Assembly: GCF_900113125.1 (NCBI RefSeq)
Contig: NZ_FOOG01000001.1
Coordinates: 124,001 to 188,000 of the forward strand
Origin: Halobacillus alkaliphilus
Lineage (GTDB): Bacteria > Bacillota > Bacilli > Bacillales > Halobacillaceae
Length of the DNA: 64,000 bases
Reading direction: 5' to 3'
Shown here: one piece after another, positions 8,291 to 17,835 of the stretch
Layout: the number at the start of each line of letters is the position of its first letter
Numbering within the stretch: the first letter of the stretch is position 1
Position numbers and translations under genes: made by a program
The notes under the pieces: model-generated
The model's database searches: none
Seen by the model: the letters and a program-made list of their open reading frames with translations, nothing else
Told to the model about the DNA's origin: nothing

Positions 8291-9301
8291 GTGAAAAACT
8301 TGAAAAGTTTTGCATTATTGTTTGCATTCATCTTAGTTCTTGGAGTACTTGCTGCATGCGGCGGTTCTGGCGACGATGCCAGCGGTGACGAAGGAAATTC
8401 TGAAAGCTCAGGTAGTGAGGGAAGTTCTACTGAAGAATCAGGAGAAGAAGTTGCTGGTCCAATTGCAATCGATGGTTCTTCTACAGTCTACCCAATCATG
8501 GAAAACCTTACGTTCAGCTACCGTGAAGAGGCTCCAGAAGTTGAGACATCTCTAAACAGCTCAGGTTCCGGCGGTGGTTTCAAGAAATCTACAAAAGGTG
8601 AAATTGACCTAAGTAATGCTTCTCGTGAAATTAAAGAAGAAGAGAAGAAACAAGCTGAAGAAAATGGCGTACAGCTTGAGCCCCTAGAACTAGCTTACGA
8701 TGGTCTTTCTGTAACAGTAAGTGCTAAAAACGATTTCGTTGAAAATCTAACCATCGAACAGCTTAGACAAATTTTCCTTGAATCTTCTGATGCTGAAATG
8801 TGGTCCGACATAAACCCGGACTGGCCTGAAGAGCAAATTGAAATTTTTGCTCCAGGACATGACTCAGGTACTTTCGATTACTTCAACGAAGTAGTTCTTG
8901 AAGAGAATCCAATGAAAGAAGGAGAAAATACTACACTTTCTGAAGATGACAACACTCTAGTACGTGGTATTGAAAATAATCCTAACGCTATTGGATTCTT
9001 CGGCTATGCCTACTACGCCGCGAATAAAGATTCTCTTAAAGTCCTAGGGATTTCTGAAGGGGATGCTGAGCCTGTAAAACCTACTGGTGAAACAATCCAG
9101 GATGGTTCTTATACACCACTATCTCGTCCACTCTTCACTTATGTGAATGTAGAGGCTTATAAGAACAAGCCACAAGTTCGTGATTTCGTTGAGTACACAT
9201 TAAATAATGCAGGAAAAGCTGCTGAAGAAGTTGGATACGTTGCTCTTCCTGAAGAAAAATATCAAGAACAGCTTGACAAAGCAAAAAGCTGGGCTGAGTA
9301 A
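8291..9301 (+). CDS. pstS: Phosphate ABC transporter substrate-binding lipoprotein
   Basis: A 336-residue lipoprotein with signal peptide and lipobox LAAC (Cys at about residue 22). An Asp/Glu/Ser-rich linker of about 30 residues follows, then a PstS-type periplasmic-binding fold with the phosphate-loop motif IDGSSTVYPI and GHDSGTFDYF. It captures phosphate at the membrane surface for PstCAB. The start is GTG after GGGGGAG. The very acidic linker suggests adaptation to salt. First gene of pstSCAB-phoU and directly behind a Pho box. Confidence 0.95.
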   Translation: MKNLKSFALLFAFILVLGVLAACGGSGDDASGDEGNSESSGSEGSSTEESGEEVAGPIAIDGSSTVYPIMENLTFSYREEAPEVETSLNSSGSGGGFKKSTKGEIDLSNASREIKEEEKKQAEENGVQLEPLELAYDGLSVTVSAKNDFVENLTIEQLRQIFLESSDAEMWSDINPDWPEEQIEIFAPGHDSGTFDYFNEVVLEENPMKEGENTTLSEDDNTLVRGIENNPNAIGFFGYAYYAANKDSLKVLGISEGDAEPVKPTGETIQDGSYTPLSRPLFTYVNVEAYKNKPQVRDFVEYTLNNAGKAAEEVGYVALPEEKYQEQLDKAKSWAE

Positions 9302-9325
9302 TTGAATTTTAAAATCTAAAAGGGT

Positions 9326-9352
9326 AGGTGGGACCAGGTACTGGTCTCACCT
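9326..9352 (+). promoter_or_regulatory. Intercistronic hairpin between pstS and pstC
   Basis: A 12-bp stem (AGGTGGGACCAG with CTGGTCTCACCT, one G-T wobble) and a 3-nt loop sit in the pstS-pstC gap without a following T-run. Such structures can protect the upstream message or partly stop transcription, giving more PstS than permease. That role is inferred. Confidence 0.55.
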
Positions 9353-9379
9353 TGCCTTATGGATGAGAGGAGTTTGAAA

Positions 9380-10327
9380 ATGGACAAAGGTTTACAATCA
9401 GAGGGAAATAAATTGAATGTCCAGGATTTAATTGAAAGAAATAAACAAAAGACCACGTTCGGACAGCGAATAGAGAAGGTTATTCCGTGGTTTTTATTGT
9501 TGTGCGCTATTATCAGTGTATTAACAACAGTCGGTATATTATTTACTTTATTGCGTGAGTCGATCGGGTTCTTTTCTAATGTATCAATAATTGATTTCTA
9601 TACAGGCACAAGCTGGTCACCATGGTCAGGAGAGTATGGGGTTGCACCATTAATAGGAGGAACCTTACTCATTACGCTGATAGCCACAGTTGTCGCTGTA
9701 CCATTAGGTCTTATGTCTGCCATATTTTTGAGTGAGTACGCCAATGACAAGGTGAGACGTGTGATTAAACCAATTCTAGAGGTTTTAGCAGGAATCCCTA
9801 CTGTCGTTTATGGTTACTTTGCTTTAACGTTCGTCACACCAATGTTCCAGAGTATTATTCCAGATCTTGGCATTTTCAACGCTTTGAGTGGTGGGTTTGT
9901 TGTTGGAATTATGATTATTCCAATGGTAGCATCTTTATCGGAAGATGCGATGAACTCTGTACCTAACGCACTTCGTGAAGGAGCTTATGGCCTTGGAGCG
10001 ACAAAGCTCGAGGTTGTATATAAGGTAGTACTTCCGGCAGCGCTCTCGGGAATTGTGGCCTCGATTGTACTGGCAATTTCTCGAGCAATCGGGGAAACAA
10101 TGATTGTAACGATTGCGGCTGGAGCTACGCCGAACTTAACGTTTGACCCAACGGAATCTATTCAGACGATGACAGCTTTTATTGTACAGGCTGCTACGGG
10201 GGATACAACGTTTGGCTCTACGATCTATTACAGTTTATATGCAGTTGGAATGACGTTATTCGTCTTCACTCTGGGTATGAATTTGTTAGCACAGTATATT
10301 TCACGTAAGTTCAGGGAGGAATATTAA
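9380..10327 (+). CDS. pstC: Phosphate ABC transporter permease PstC
   Basis: A 315-residue inner-membrane permease with six hydrophobic segments and the BPD permease loop REGAYGLGATKLEVVYKVVLP (about residues 210-230) that docks on PstB. It pairs with PstA to form the phosphate channel. ATG 9380 has GAGAGGAG at a good distance. The ATG at 9359 lies just after the hairpin and lacks a site. Its stop overlaps the start of pstA. Confidence 0.94.
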   Translation: MDKGLQSEGNKLNVQDLIERNKQKTTFGQRIEKVIPWFLLLCAIISVLTTVGILFTLLRESIGFFSNVSIIDFYTGTSWSPWSGEYGVAPLIGGTLLITLIATVVAVPLGLMSAIFLSEYANDKVRRVIKPILEVLAGIPTVVYGYFALTFVTPMFQSIIPDLGIFNALSGGFVVGIMIIPMVASLSEDAMNSVPNALREGAYGLGATKLEVVYKVVLPAALSGIVASIVLAISRAIGETMIVTIAAGATPNLTFDPTESIQTMTAFIVQAATGDTTFGSTIYYSLYAVGMTLFVFTLGMNLLAQYISRKFREEY

Positions 10328-11205
10328 TGCTTGGGCAAAATGAAGAAGGTATCAAGAAACGGATGGAAGGCAGAGTATTAAAAAATAAGATTATGGCGGG
10401 GTTATTTTTCTTGGCTACCTCAGTTGGTCTTATCTTTCTAGTACTGCTTTTTTACCGCGTATTGACTCAAGGAATTGGTTATTTAAACTGGAATTATCTA
10501 ACAAGTGGCCCCGCTCCTTACCCAGAAGAAGCAGGAATTTGGGTAGGAATGATAGGTTCAATTATGTTAATGGCTATAGTTGCGATCTTCTCTGTTATCA
10601 TCGGGGTAGCGTCAGCTATTTATTTAGAAGAATACGCCTCACAAAACAAATTTACTGAATTTATTAGAGTGAATATCTCAAACTTGGCCGGGGTTCCTTC
10701 CATTGTCTTTGGTTTACTAGGTCTTACATTCTTTGTTTACATTTTTAACTTTGGATATACGTTAATTGCCGGAGGTTTAACGATGGCGTTGCTGATTCTT
10801 CCGGTTATCGTGGTGGCTTCTCAGGAAGCCTTGAGGTCTGTACCTATTGATCTCCATCAAGCTTCTTTAGGAATGGGGGCAACTAAATGGCAGACAATTG
10901 CTCGTGTGATTCTGCCCGCAGCGCTACCAGGTATTTTGACAGGTACGATTATTGCCCTTTCAAGAGCTATTGGCGAAACGGCACCATTAATAATTGTAGG
11001 AGCTGCTACAGCCATTTATACGCTTCCGGATTCTTTGCTTGCAAAATATACGGCTATGCCTATCCAGATTTATAATTGGACAGCAAGACCGCAAGAGGAA
11101 TGGCAGTTTGTTGCCGGAGCTGGGATTATCATACTCCTAGCAGTTCTGCTACTAATGAACTCGATTGCCGTATTGATTCGTAACAAATTTCAACAGCGTC
11201 TTTAA
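10327..11205 (+). CDS. pstA: Phosphate ABC transporter permease PstA
   Basis: A 292-residue permease, partner of PstC, with six membrane spans and the coupling-loop sequence [23 protein letters not shown] 10327 overlaps the pstC stop by 1 nt and follows GGGAGG, so the two are translationally coupled. It is the second half of the phosphate pore. Confidence 0.94.
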   Translation: MLGQNEEGIKKRMEGRVLKNKIMAGLFFLATSVGLIFLVLLFYRVLTQGIGYLNWNYLTSGPAPYPEEAGIWVGMIGSIMLMAIVAIFSVIIGVASAIYLEEYASQNKFTEFIRVNISNLAGVPSIVFGLLGLTFFVYIFNFGYTLIAGGLTMALLILPVIVVASQEALRSVPIDLHQASLGMGATKWQTIARVILPAALPGILTGTIIALSRAIGETAPLIIVGAATAIYTLPDSLLAKYTAMPIQIYNWTARPQEEWQFVAGAGIIILLAVLLLMNSIAVLIRNKFQQRL

Positions 11206-11228
11206 TTAAGGATGAGGAGGGTTTCACA

Positions 11229-12080
11229 GTGACTAAAATCAGTGAAGAAACACAGGAAACAAGGACAGGTGGCTTAACTTCAAAGCCTGTCGTTGATAGA
11301 AAAGATAAACAACAAAAGAGAGAAAGTAAAAATGTTATGCAAGTAGAAGACTTGAATTTATGGTATGGAAGCAATCAAGCGCTCTATGAAATCAATATGG
11401 ATGTTCCAGAAAAACGTGTAACAGCTATTATTGGTCCTTCAGGATGTGGTAAGTCTACTTTTATTAAAACGTTAAATCGTATGGTAGAAATGGTACCCAT
11501 TGTTAAAACTTCCGGTTCCATTAAATATCGTGATCAAGATATTTTTAATGGAAACTTTAAACAGGAATATTTACGCACTAAAGTAGGAATGGTATTCCAG
11601 TCACCTAATCCATTTCCTAAATCTGTATATGACAACGTAGCATATGGACCAAGAGTACACGGAATTAAGAAAAAAGAAGTTCTAGATGAAATCGTTGAGA
11701 AAAGTCTAAAAGATGCTGCTATTTGGGATGAATTGAAAGATCGTTTGGACGCAAATGCGTATGGCCTTTCTGGCGGTCAGCAGCAGCGTGTATGTATTGC
11801 TCGTGCATTGGCCGTTGAGCCTGACGTCATTCTGATGGATGAGCCAACTTCTTCACTGGACCCAATCTCTACATCAAAAGTAGAAGAACTTGTCCAGGAG
11901 CTTAAGAAAAAATATAGTATTATTATTGTGACGCACAACATGCAGCAGGCTGCCCGTATTTCTGATAAAACAGCTTTCTTCCTGAACGGAGAATTGGTTG
12001 AGTTCGCTGAAACAGACGATTTATTCCAAAACCCTCAAGATAAGCGGACGGAAGATTATATTACAGGACGGTTCGGTTAA
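11229..12080 (+). CDS. pstB: Phosphate ABC transporter ATPase PstB
   Basis: A 283-residue ABC ATPase with Walker [10 protein letters not shown], signature LSGGQQQR, Walker [10 protein letters not shown] and the switch His in IIVTHNMQQ. It powers phosphate import. The start is GTG 11229 after GAGGAGGG. This gives a charged N-terminal extension of about 35 residues before the usual PstB start ([12 protein letters not shown]). Only one pstB is present here, whereas B. subtilis has two in tandem. Confidence 0.95.
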   Translation: MTKISEETQETRTGGLTSKPVVDRKDKQQKRESKNVMQVEDLNLWYGSNQALYEINMDVPEKRVTAIIGPSGCGKSTFIKTLNRMVEMVPIVKTSGSIKYRDQDIFNGNFKQEYLRTKVGMVFQSPNPFPKSVYDNVAYGPRVHGIKKKEVLDEIVEKSLKDAAIWDELKDRLDANAYGLSGGQQQRVCIARALAVEPDVILMDEPTSSLDPISTSKVEELVQELKKKYSIIIVTHNMQQAARISDKTAFFLNGELVEFAETDDLFQNPQDKRTEDYITGRFG

Positions 12081-12104
12081 GTAATAGTTTGAGGGGGGAA
12101 ACTA

Positions 12105-12767
12105 ATGGTCTCTATACGTCAACATTTTGAAGAAGAATTAAATGATTTGAAAGAAAAGATAAAAGAATTGGCCCTTGATTCTAAGTATTCACTTGATACT
12201 GCGATTCATGTTTTTTATCAGGGAGATGTTAGTAAAGCTGCAAAAATTATTGAAGATGATGCAGTTATTGATGCTAAGGAAGATAAGATAAACGAAGATG
12301 CGATTTTGCTAATTGCTAAACAGCAGCCAGTTGCTCGTGATTTGAGACGTTTAATAACAGCTATTAAAATATCATCTGATTTGGAACGAATGGCTGACCA
12401 CGGTACAAATATTGCCAAGGCAACTATTCACCTGGGTGAGGATCATGGAATTGAAATTAATCCTGAACTAAGACAAATGGCTGTACTAGCCATGGATATG
12501 GTGGACTTAGCAGTTAAAGCTTTTGAATATGAGGATATATCTTTAGCAAGTAAATTAGCAGAAATGGACGATGTGGTCGATAGAAAATATGGGGAAATTG
12601 TAAGGGAAACATTAGAATTAACTGCTATAAATCCCCAGCAAATCCAACACATTATGCAAATTTCCTATGTAGCCAGATATATTGAACGCTTTGCTGATCA
12701 CATTACGAATATAGGGGAGAATATATTTTATCTTGTAAAAGGTAAATCTTATGATTTAAATAAATAA
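12105..12767 (+). CDS. phoU: Phosphate signalling/transport regulator PhoU
   Basis: A 220-residue all-helical protein with two PhoU repeats. Each has the metal-binding pattern seen as SSDLERMADHGTNIAK (first half) and VARYIERFADHITNIGE (second half). PhoU damps Pst activity and Pho signalling when phosphate is ample. B. subtilis lacks a phoU in its pst operon; its presence here resembles other Bacillales. Strong GAGGGGGG ribosome site. Last gene of the operon. Confidence 0.93.
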   Translation: MVSIRQHFEEELNDLKEKIKELALDSKYSLDTAIHVFYQGDVSKAAKIIEDDAVIDAKEDKINEDAILLIAKQQPVARDLRRLITAIKISSDLERMADHGTNIAKATIHLGEDHGIEINPELRQMAVLAMDMVDLAVKAFEYEDISLASKLAEMDDVVDRKYGEIVRETLELTAINPQQIQHIMQISYVARYIERFADHITNIGENIFYLVKGKSYDLNK

Positions 12768-12808
12768 GAAGCAGAAAGCTGTTCATTTGGAACAGCTTTC
12801 TGCTTCTT
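12766..12808 (+). terminator. Terminator-like hairpin after phoU
   Basis: A perfect 19-bp stem starts at AAGAAGCAG (12766) and returns at 12790-12808 with a 5-nt loop. There is no clear T-run beyond the stem's own TTCTT, so it may act partly as an mRNA-stabilising end. Confidence 0.75.
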
Positions 12809-12979
12809 AACAGAGAAAATGCAACTAGTTTCGAAGAGCATCCAATGTATCCTTATTTTTAAATGTATGTATGACCACTGAAAAATCATACTTGAAAGGA
12901 ATAAGGTAATTTGTTAATATTAATAGAGTCTGATGAAATAGATGATATAGTGAAAAGATTGAATTTGGAGGGATAGACA

Positions 12980-13129
12980 ATGCGTGTAAACATTACACTT
13001 GCTTGTACTGAAACAGGTGACCGTAATTATATTACTACAAAAAACAAACGTAAAAACCCTGAGCGTTTGGAACTAAGTAAATTTAGTCCTCGTCTAGGTA
13101 AACACACCTTGCACCGTGAGACTAAATAA
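12980..13129 (+). CDS. rpmG: 50S ribosomal protein L33, cysteine-poor (zinc-free) type
   Basis: A 49-residue L33 ([20 protein letters not shown] to KHTLHRETK), full length for the family, with a GGAGGG ribosome site. The usual CxxC pairs are gone: the first pair reads C-T-E-T and the second is replaced (FSPRLGK). It is therefore a zinc-independent form. B. subtilis also has an rpmG copy in this part of its chromosome. A strong terminator follows, so it is monocistronic. Confidence 0.93.
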   Translation: MRVNITLACTETGDRNYITTKNKRKNPERLELSKFSPRLGKHTLHRETK

Positions 13130-13160
13130 AACAGTAGGATTATTTCCTACTGTTTTTTTT
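13128..13160 (+). terminator. Terminator after rpmG
   Basis: ACAGTAGGA (13131-13139) pairs with TCCTACTGT (13145-13153), followed by eight T. Confidence 0.9.
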
Positions 13161-13304
13161 ATATTATTTAATTTCAGTAAAGCTCCCGATTGTTGAATTA
13201 TTATTGAACGCCAAAGGCTAACAGATCCTTATACTTAAGACTCTTCAAAGTCAGCTGTTCATTTTATTTTTGAAGATAGCCAATTCTAAAAGGAGATTGG
13301 GGTT

Positions 13305-13874
13305 ATGGATAAAAAAGAATGGAGAAGTAGAGGTAAACACATATTAAATAACCTTTCAAGAGATAATAAAGATTCGATTCAAACAGCTCTATATCAGCAT
13401 TTATTCAAAAGTGAGCTATGGAAAAATGCGAAAATGATAGGTATGACTATATCTCAGGAACATGAATGGTCTACATATCCTATTATTGATCAGGGGTGGA
13501 AGGAGCATAAGCAGGTAGTGGTGCCAAAATGTATTCCTAAGACTAAAGAAATGAATTTTTATAAACTGGAAGATTATAGCCAGTTAGAAACAGTTTATTT
13601 TGGGTTGAAAGAACCAGATCCTTCAGCTGCTGAGAAGGTAAAAAAGGAAGAGATTCATTTGCTTTTAGTTCCGGGACTCCTTTTTGATAATTATGGCTAC
13701 AGAATAGGTTACGGCGGTGGGTATTATGATAGGTTTCTAGAGGAATTTTATGGAGAGACGATCATGATCGCTTCCGAGGCACAAAAGGTCTCTTCTCTGC
13801 CAATAGAGAAGTTTGACCAGAGGGTGGATCACATTTTAACGGAAAAAGGGTTATCTAAAACCAGTCATCCTTAA
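13305..13874 (+). CDS. yqgN: 5-formyltetrahydrofolate cyclo-ligase
   Basis: A 189-residue protein with the family signature GYRIGYGGGYYDRFL near residues 134-148 and the N-terminal KKEWRSRGK pattern. It converts 5-formyl-THF to 5,10-methenyl-THF with ATP, rescuing folate trapped by side reactions of glycine metabolism. Start ATG follows AAGGAGATTGG. The position downstream of rpmG and upstream of yqgO matches B. subtilis yqgN; here ldh has been placed between yqgN and yqgO. Confidence 0.9.
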   Translation: MDKKEWRSRGKHILNNLSRDNKDSIQTALYQHLFKSELWKNAKMIGMTISQEHEWSTYPIIDQGWKEHKQVVVPKCIPKTKEMNFYKLEDYSQLETVYFGLKEPDPSAAEKVKKEEIHLLLVPGLLFDNYGYRIGYGGGYYDRFLEEFYGETIMIASEAQKVSSLPIEKFDQRVDHILTEKGLSKTSHP

Positions 13875-13895
13875 CAAAACGTTCATAAAGAATGA

Positions 13896-14930
<1,035 letters not shown>

Positions 14931-14989
14931 CGAGTGTGGATCTGGTGAAAATAGACTCATCAACTAATGTTTAAAATGAGGTGGATGAG

Positions 14990-15190
14990 TTGCACCCAAT
15001 TCTGAAATGGACTTTGTTTGTGAGCTCCATTCTTTATGGAGCTTTTAAGTTTCGTTACCGTTTACTAGATATTGTTACGAAAATACCTCTACTTAGAAGA
15101 GGTATGGTTAAAACCTCCATGAGTGTGCCATGGGTAAGAAGGAAGTTGCTTGCCCAGATGTTTCAAAGACCTGACTCTAAGCTGCCATAA
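14990..15190 (+). CDS. yqgO: Small basic protein, YqgO-like
   Basis: About 66 residues if translation starts at TTG 14990, which has GAGGTGG a few nt upstream; the frame is open from GTG 14981. A hydrophobic start (LKWTLFVSSILYGAFKF) is followed by a strongly basic tail (RRGMVKTSMSVPWVRRKLL). It lies where B. subtilis has the small gene yqgO, upstream of the rhomboid gene, and I assign it on position and size more than on sequence. Function is unknown. Its stop codon lies in the loop of the next terminator. Confidence 0.6.
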   Translation: MHPILKWTLFVSSILYGAFKFRYRLLDIVTKIPLLRRGMVKTSMSVPWVRRKLLAQMFQRPDSKLP

Positions 15191-15204
15191 AGGCAGCTTT
15201 TTTT
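15179..15204 (+). terminator. Terminator overlapping the yqgO stop codon
   Basis: AAGCTGCC (15179-15186) pairs with GGCAGCTT (15192-15199), followed by a T-run. The stop TAA (15188-15190) is in the loop. Confidence 0.85.
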
Positions 15205-15271
15205 GTCAATCGTACTTATGGCAATGGTTGAATTCCTCGTGATATGATAAAGAGATCAAGGAGGTGAGTCT

Positions 15272-16804
15272 ATGTTTATCGAACAGGATTTTTATTTCTG
15301 GAAGGTAACTCATGACCTTGTACTGAATCAAGGGTGTGAAGTTCTTCATATTAATACAGAACATAAAGAAGCTTGGCTTGAGTACTCAGGTAAGTGGAAG
15401 AACCACGTGATCCGAATCAAATATAAGCAAATTAATTGGAGAAATGAACTAAAAAGAGATCTTCAAGTTACATATCAACAGTTAAAGCAAAATCGGCAAA
15501 TTTATCGCGGTGGAAATGTTGTTCTCCATACGATTTATGTATCTGAATTTCCTCCTGTTGAGGAATGGGAAAATGTAGTTTCAGAAATGAACAAAGATAA
15601 AAGATTAAACGTTCAATTATATTATTTTTCAGACGAGAATAAAGGTAATGAACGGAAGCGGTTTTATGAAGCTTTAAGACTCGAGGAACCTATGCTGGAA
15701 CAAAGAATATCCCATAATGAAATGGAAGCCATGATTCCATATTTAAAGCAGCAAATTGTTTCAAATCATCGGAAAAAGCAGCAGGAAATACAGTCTTTAT
15801 TTCAATTCGGCAAACCTCAAATGACTTACATTTTACTGGCTGTAAATATTCTTCTATTTATGTTTGTGGAATCTCAGGGGAGTACGACATCCGTTTCTAC
15901 ATTGATTGAATTTGGCGCAAAGTATAATCCGGCTATCATGGAAGGTGAATGGTGGCGCATAGGATCCTCTATGTTTCTTCACATAGGTTTGCTTCACCTT
16001 TTAATGAATATGCTCGCTTTATATTATATCGGCATCGCGGTTGAACGTATTTATGGAACCTGGCGCTTTTCCGTGATCTATCTTTTGGCCGGTATTTTTG
16101 GAGGAGTGGCAAGTTTCATGTTAAATCCTCATGTAGCGGCCGGTGCTTCCGGAGCTATTTTTGGATTATTTGGTGCTTTGCTTTATTTTGGAGTTCGTCA
16201 TAGACAATTGTTTTTTAAAACGATGGGTTGGAATTTAATCTTCGTTATTGCATTAAATATTGCTTTTGGAATTATGGTTCCTCAAGTCGATAACGGCGCT
16301 CATATGGGAGGTTTAATAGGAGGTTTTATCGCTTCCGCTGCGTTTAATCTACCTAAGCGAAACGACAAGTGGATCCAGGGCATTGCTCTTACTGGCTATA
16401 TCGTTATTATGGGTACGATGGCCTTTATAGGAAGTGAAGGGCTGTTTAACGATGGCGAGAGAATGGGGCAAGTACAGCAAACACAAGATTTGAACGAAAG
16501 TGGAGAGTACTCCCAGGTCGTTTCAATAACCACTGACGCTTTAGCTGATCCTGGTAAATATGAAGCAGAATTGAGGTTTAATCGATCCTACGCTTATAAT
16601 CAATTAAGTAAACCTGAAAAAGCGATAAAGGATTTAAAAAAAGTCGTTGAGCTCTCCCCTGATATGGGGGAGGCTCATTATAACTTAGCTTTGCTTTATC
16701 AGCAAAAGGGAGAGAAAAATAAGGCTATCGAGCATGCCCGAACAGCAGCAGATTTAAGGCCTGAGAATCAGGATTTCCAGGAGTTAACCGAGGAACTTCA
16801 ATAG
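15272..16804 (+). CDS. gluP: Rhomboid intramembrane serine protease with TPR tail
   Basis: A 510-residue protein in three parts: a cytosolic N-terminal domain (about 1-180), a rhomboid core of about seven spans (about 183-400) and TPR repeats (about 420-505). The catalytic dyad is visible as Ser293 in GASG and His344 in GAHMGG, with Asn246 in HLLMNML. B. subtilis GluP (YqgP) has the same architecture and, with FtsH, cleaves the Mg transporter MgtE. Start ATG after GGAGGTGA. It converges on the next gene and overlaps its 3' end by 7 bp. Confidence 0.93.
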   Translation: MFIEQDFYFWKVTHDLVLNQGCEVLHINTEHKEAWLEYSGKWKNHVIRIKYKQINWRNELKRDLQVTYQQLKQNRQIYRGGNVVLHTIYVSEFPPVEEWENVVSEMNKDKRLNVQLYYFSDENKGNERKRFYEALRLEEPMLEQRISHNEMEAMIPYLKQQIVSNHRKKQQEIQSLFQFGKPQMTYILLAVNILLFMFVESQGSTTSVSTLIEFGAKYNPAIMEGEWWRIGSSMFLHIGLLHLLMNMLALYYIGIAVERIYGTWRFSVIYLLAGIFGGVASFMLNPHVAAGASGAIFGLFGALLYFGVRHRQLFFKTMGWNLIFVIALNIAFGIMVPQVDNGAHMGGLIGGFIASAAFNLPKRNDKWIQGIALTGYIVIMGTMAFIGSEGLFNDGERMGQVQQTQDLNESGEYSQVVSITTDALADPGKYEAELRFNRSYAYNQLSKPEKAIKDLKKVVELSPDMGEAHYNLALLYQQKGEKNKAIEHARTAADLRPENQDFQELTEELQ

Positions 16805-17658
16805 TACTGAATTAATTGATGTTTTTTTCCTGTATCATCTTCAAACAGAACCATTAAATGTTTGCCATTGTTATCAAAAAGAATTAAAGGAATATAACTT
16901 TGAATAGGATGAGACGATTCTGCATCGGAAATCCCCAAAATATAATTTTTGTACAGTCCTTCCCATAGCTGACCTTTTATACGTTCGTAGTTTTCTTCTG
17001 TGGTCCCCGGGAAGGGTTTTCCTTTAAAATCGCCAAGTTGTGTTAAAGGTACAAGAGTATATTGATCTTTAGGAACTTGATAATACCGGAGCAGTTCGTT
17101 CCACTGGGCTTCGATTTGCTGTGTGATGCTATGGTCCAGTGTTTCTTTCCACTCTTTTTCTTCAGGAGTGGAAGGTACATGAAATGAAGAACGTTTGGTT
17201 AACGGTGAATCAATTACATAAAGAGTGGCGTTTGAAGTAGCCTGAATACTTTGAATCGGTTTTTCTCCTTCATGAATTTCCCCATGGTGAAAACTAATCG
17301 CCTCATACCTCTTACTATCCTCTCCATGAAGGCTGGTCTTTTTTTCTATTACAGAAGCATTTTCCTTCCACTTATTCATGATTCCCTTTAACCTTCCGTT
17401 AACATATAATAACGATACGTCTTGTCGTAAATACATAGATTGATTGCTCTCCGAAAACATCTCCCATTTTATTTCGTACTCATCTTCATCCTGTGGAGAT
17501 TCAAATTCCAATTTAGTGTCATAAGAACTGAAGGTACTTTCTTGAGCAAGTGGGAAGTATTTGATAACAGCATCATCTTTGAAATAACTTGAATATAGAG
17601 TTAATACAATTACGAATACTAATGGACCCAATACCCAGTACAGCCACACTTTTTTCAT
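16798..17658 (-). CDS. Unrecognised membrane-anchored protein
   Basis: A 286-residue protein that I do not recognise. An N-terminal KKVWLYWV stretch leads into one hydrophobic segment (about residues 4-25), after which the chain is soluble, charged and probably faces outside. There is no lipobox cysteine, so it looks like a signal-anchor protein. ATG 17658 has a near-perfect GGAGGTGA site. Its last codons overlap the 3' end of gluP on the other strand. B. subtilis has no gene here. Neighbours are a rhomboid protease and a germination protein, but no functional link can be shown. Confidence 0.7.
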   Translation of the reverse strand: MKKVWLYWVLGPLVFVIVLTLYSSYFKDDAVIKYFPLAQESTFSSYDTKLEFESPQDEDEYEIKWEMFSESNQSMYLRQDVSLLYVNGRLKGIMNKWKENASVIEKKTSLHGEDSKRYEAISFHHGEIHEGEKPIQSIQATSNATLYVIDSPLTKRSSFHVPSTPEEKEWKETLDHSITQQIEAQWNELLRYYQVPKDQYTLVPLTQLGDFKGKPFPGTTEENYERIKGQLWEGLYKNYILGISDAESSHPIQSYIPLILFDNNGKHLMVLFEDDTGKKHQLIQYY

Positions 17659-17835
17659 AAGGTCACCTCCTGACGTCATCTATTCGGTATTTAAGCAGTA
17701 TATAGATAGTTATGAAGAAAAAGATGAGGACATGCCTTAAAAGTTAAGTATGCTTGCACCCAATTTGTTTATATAAGTATGTTTTCTTGAATTTAACAAA
17801 AGCTAACTTCTATGAGGAATGGAAGAAGGTGCGAC

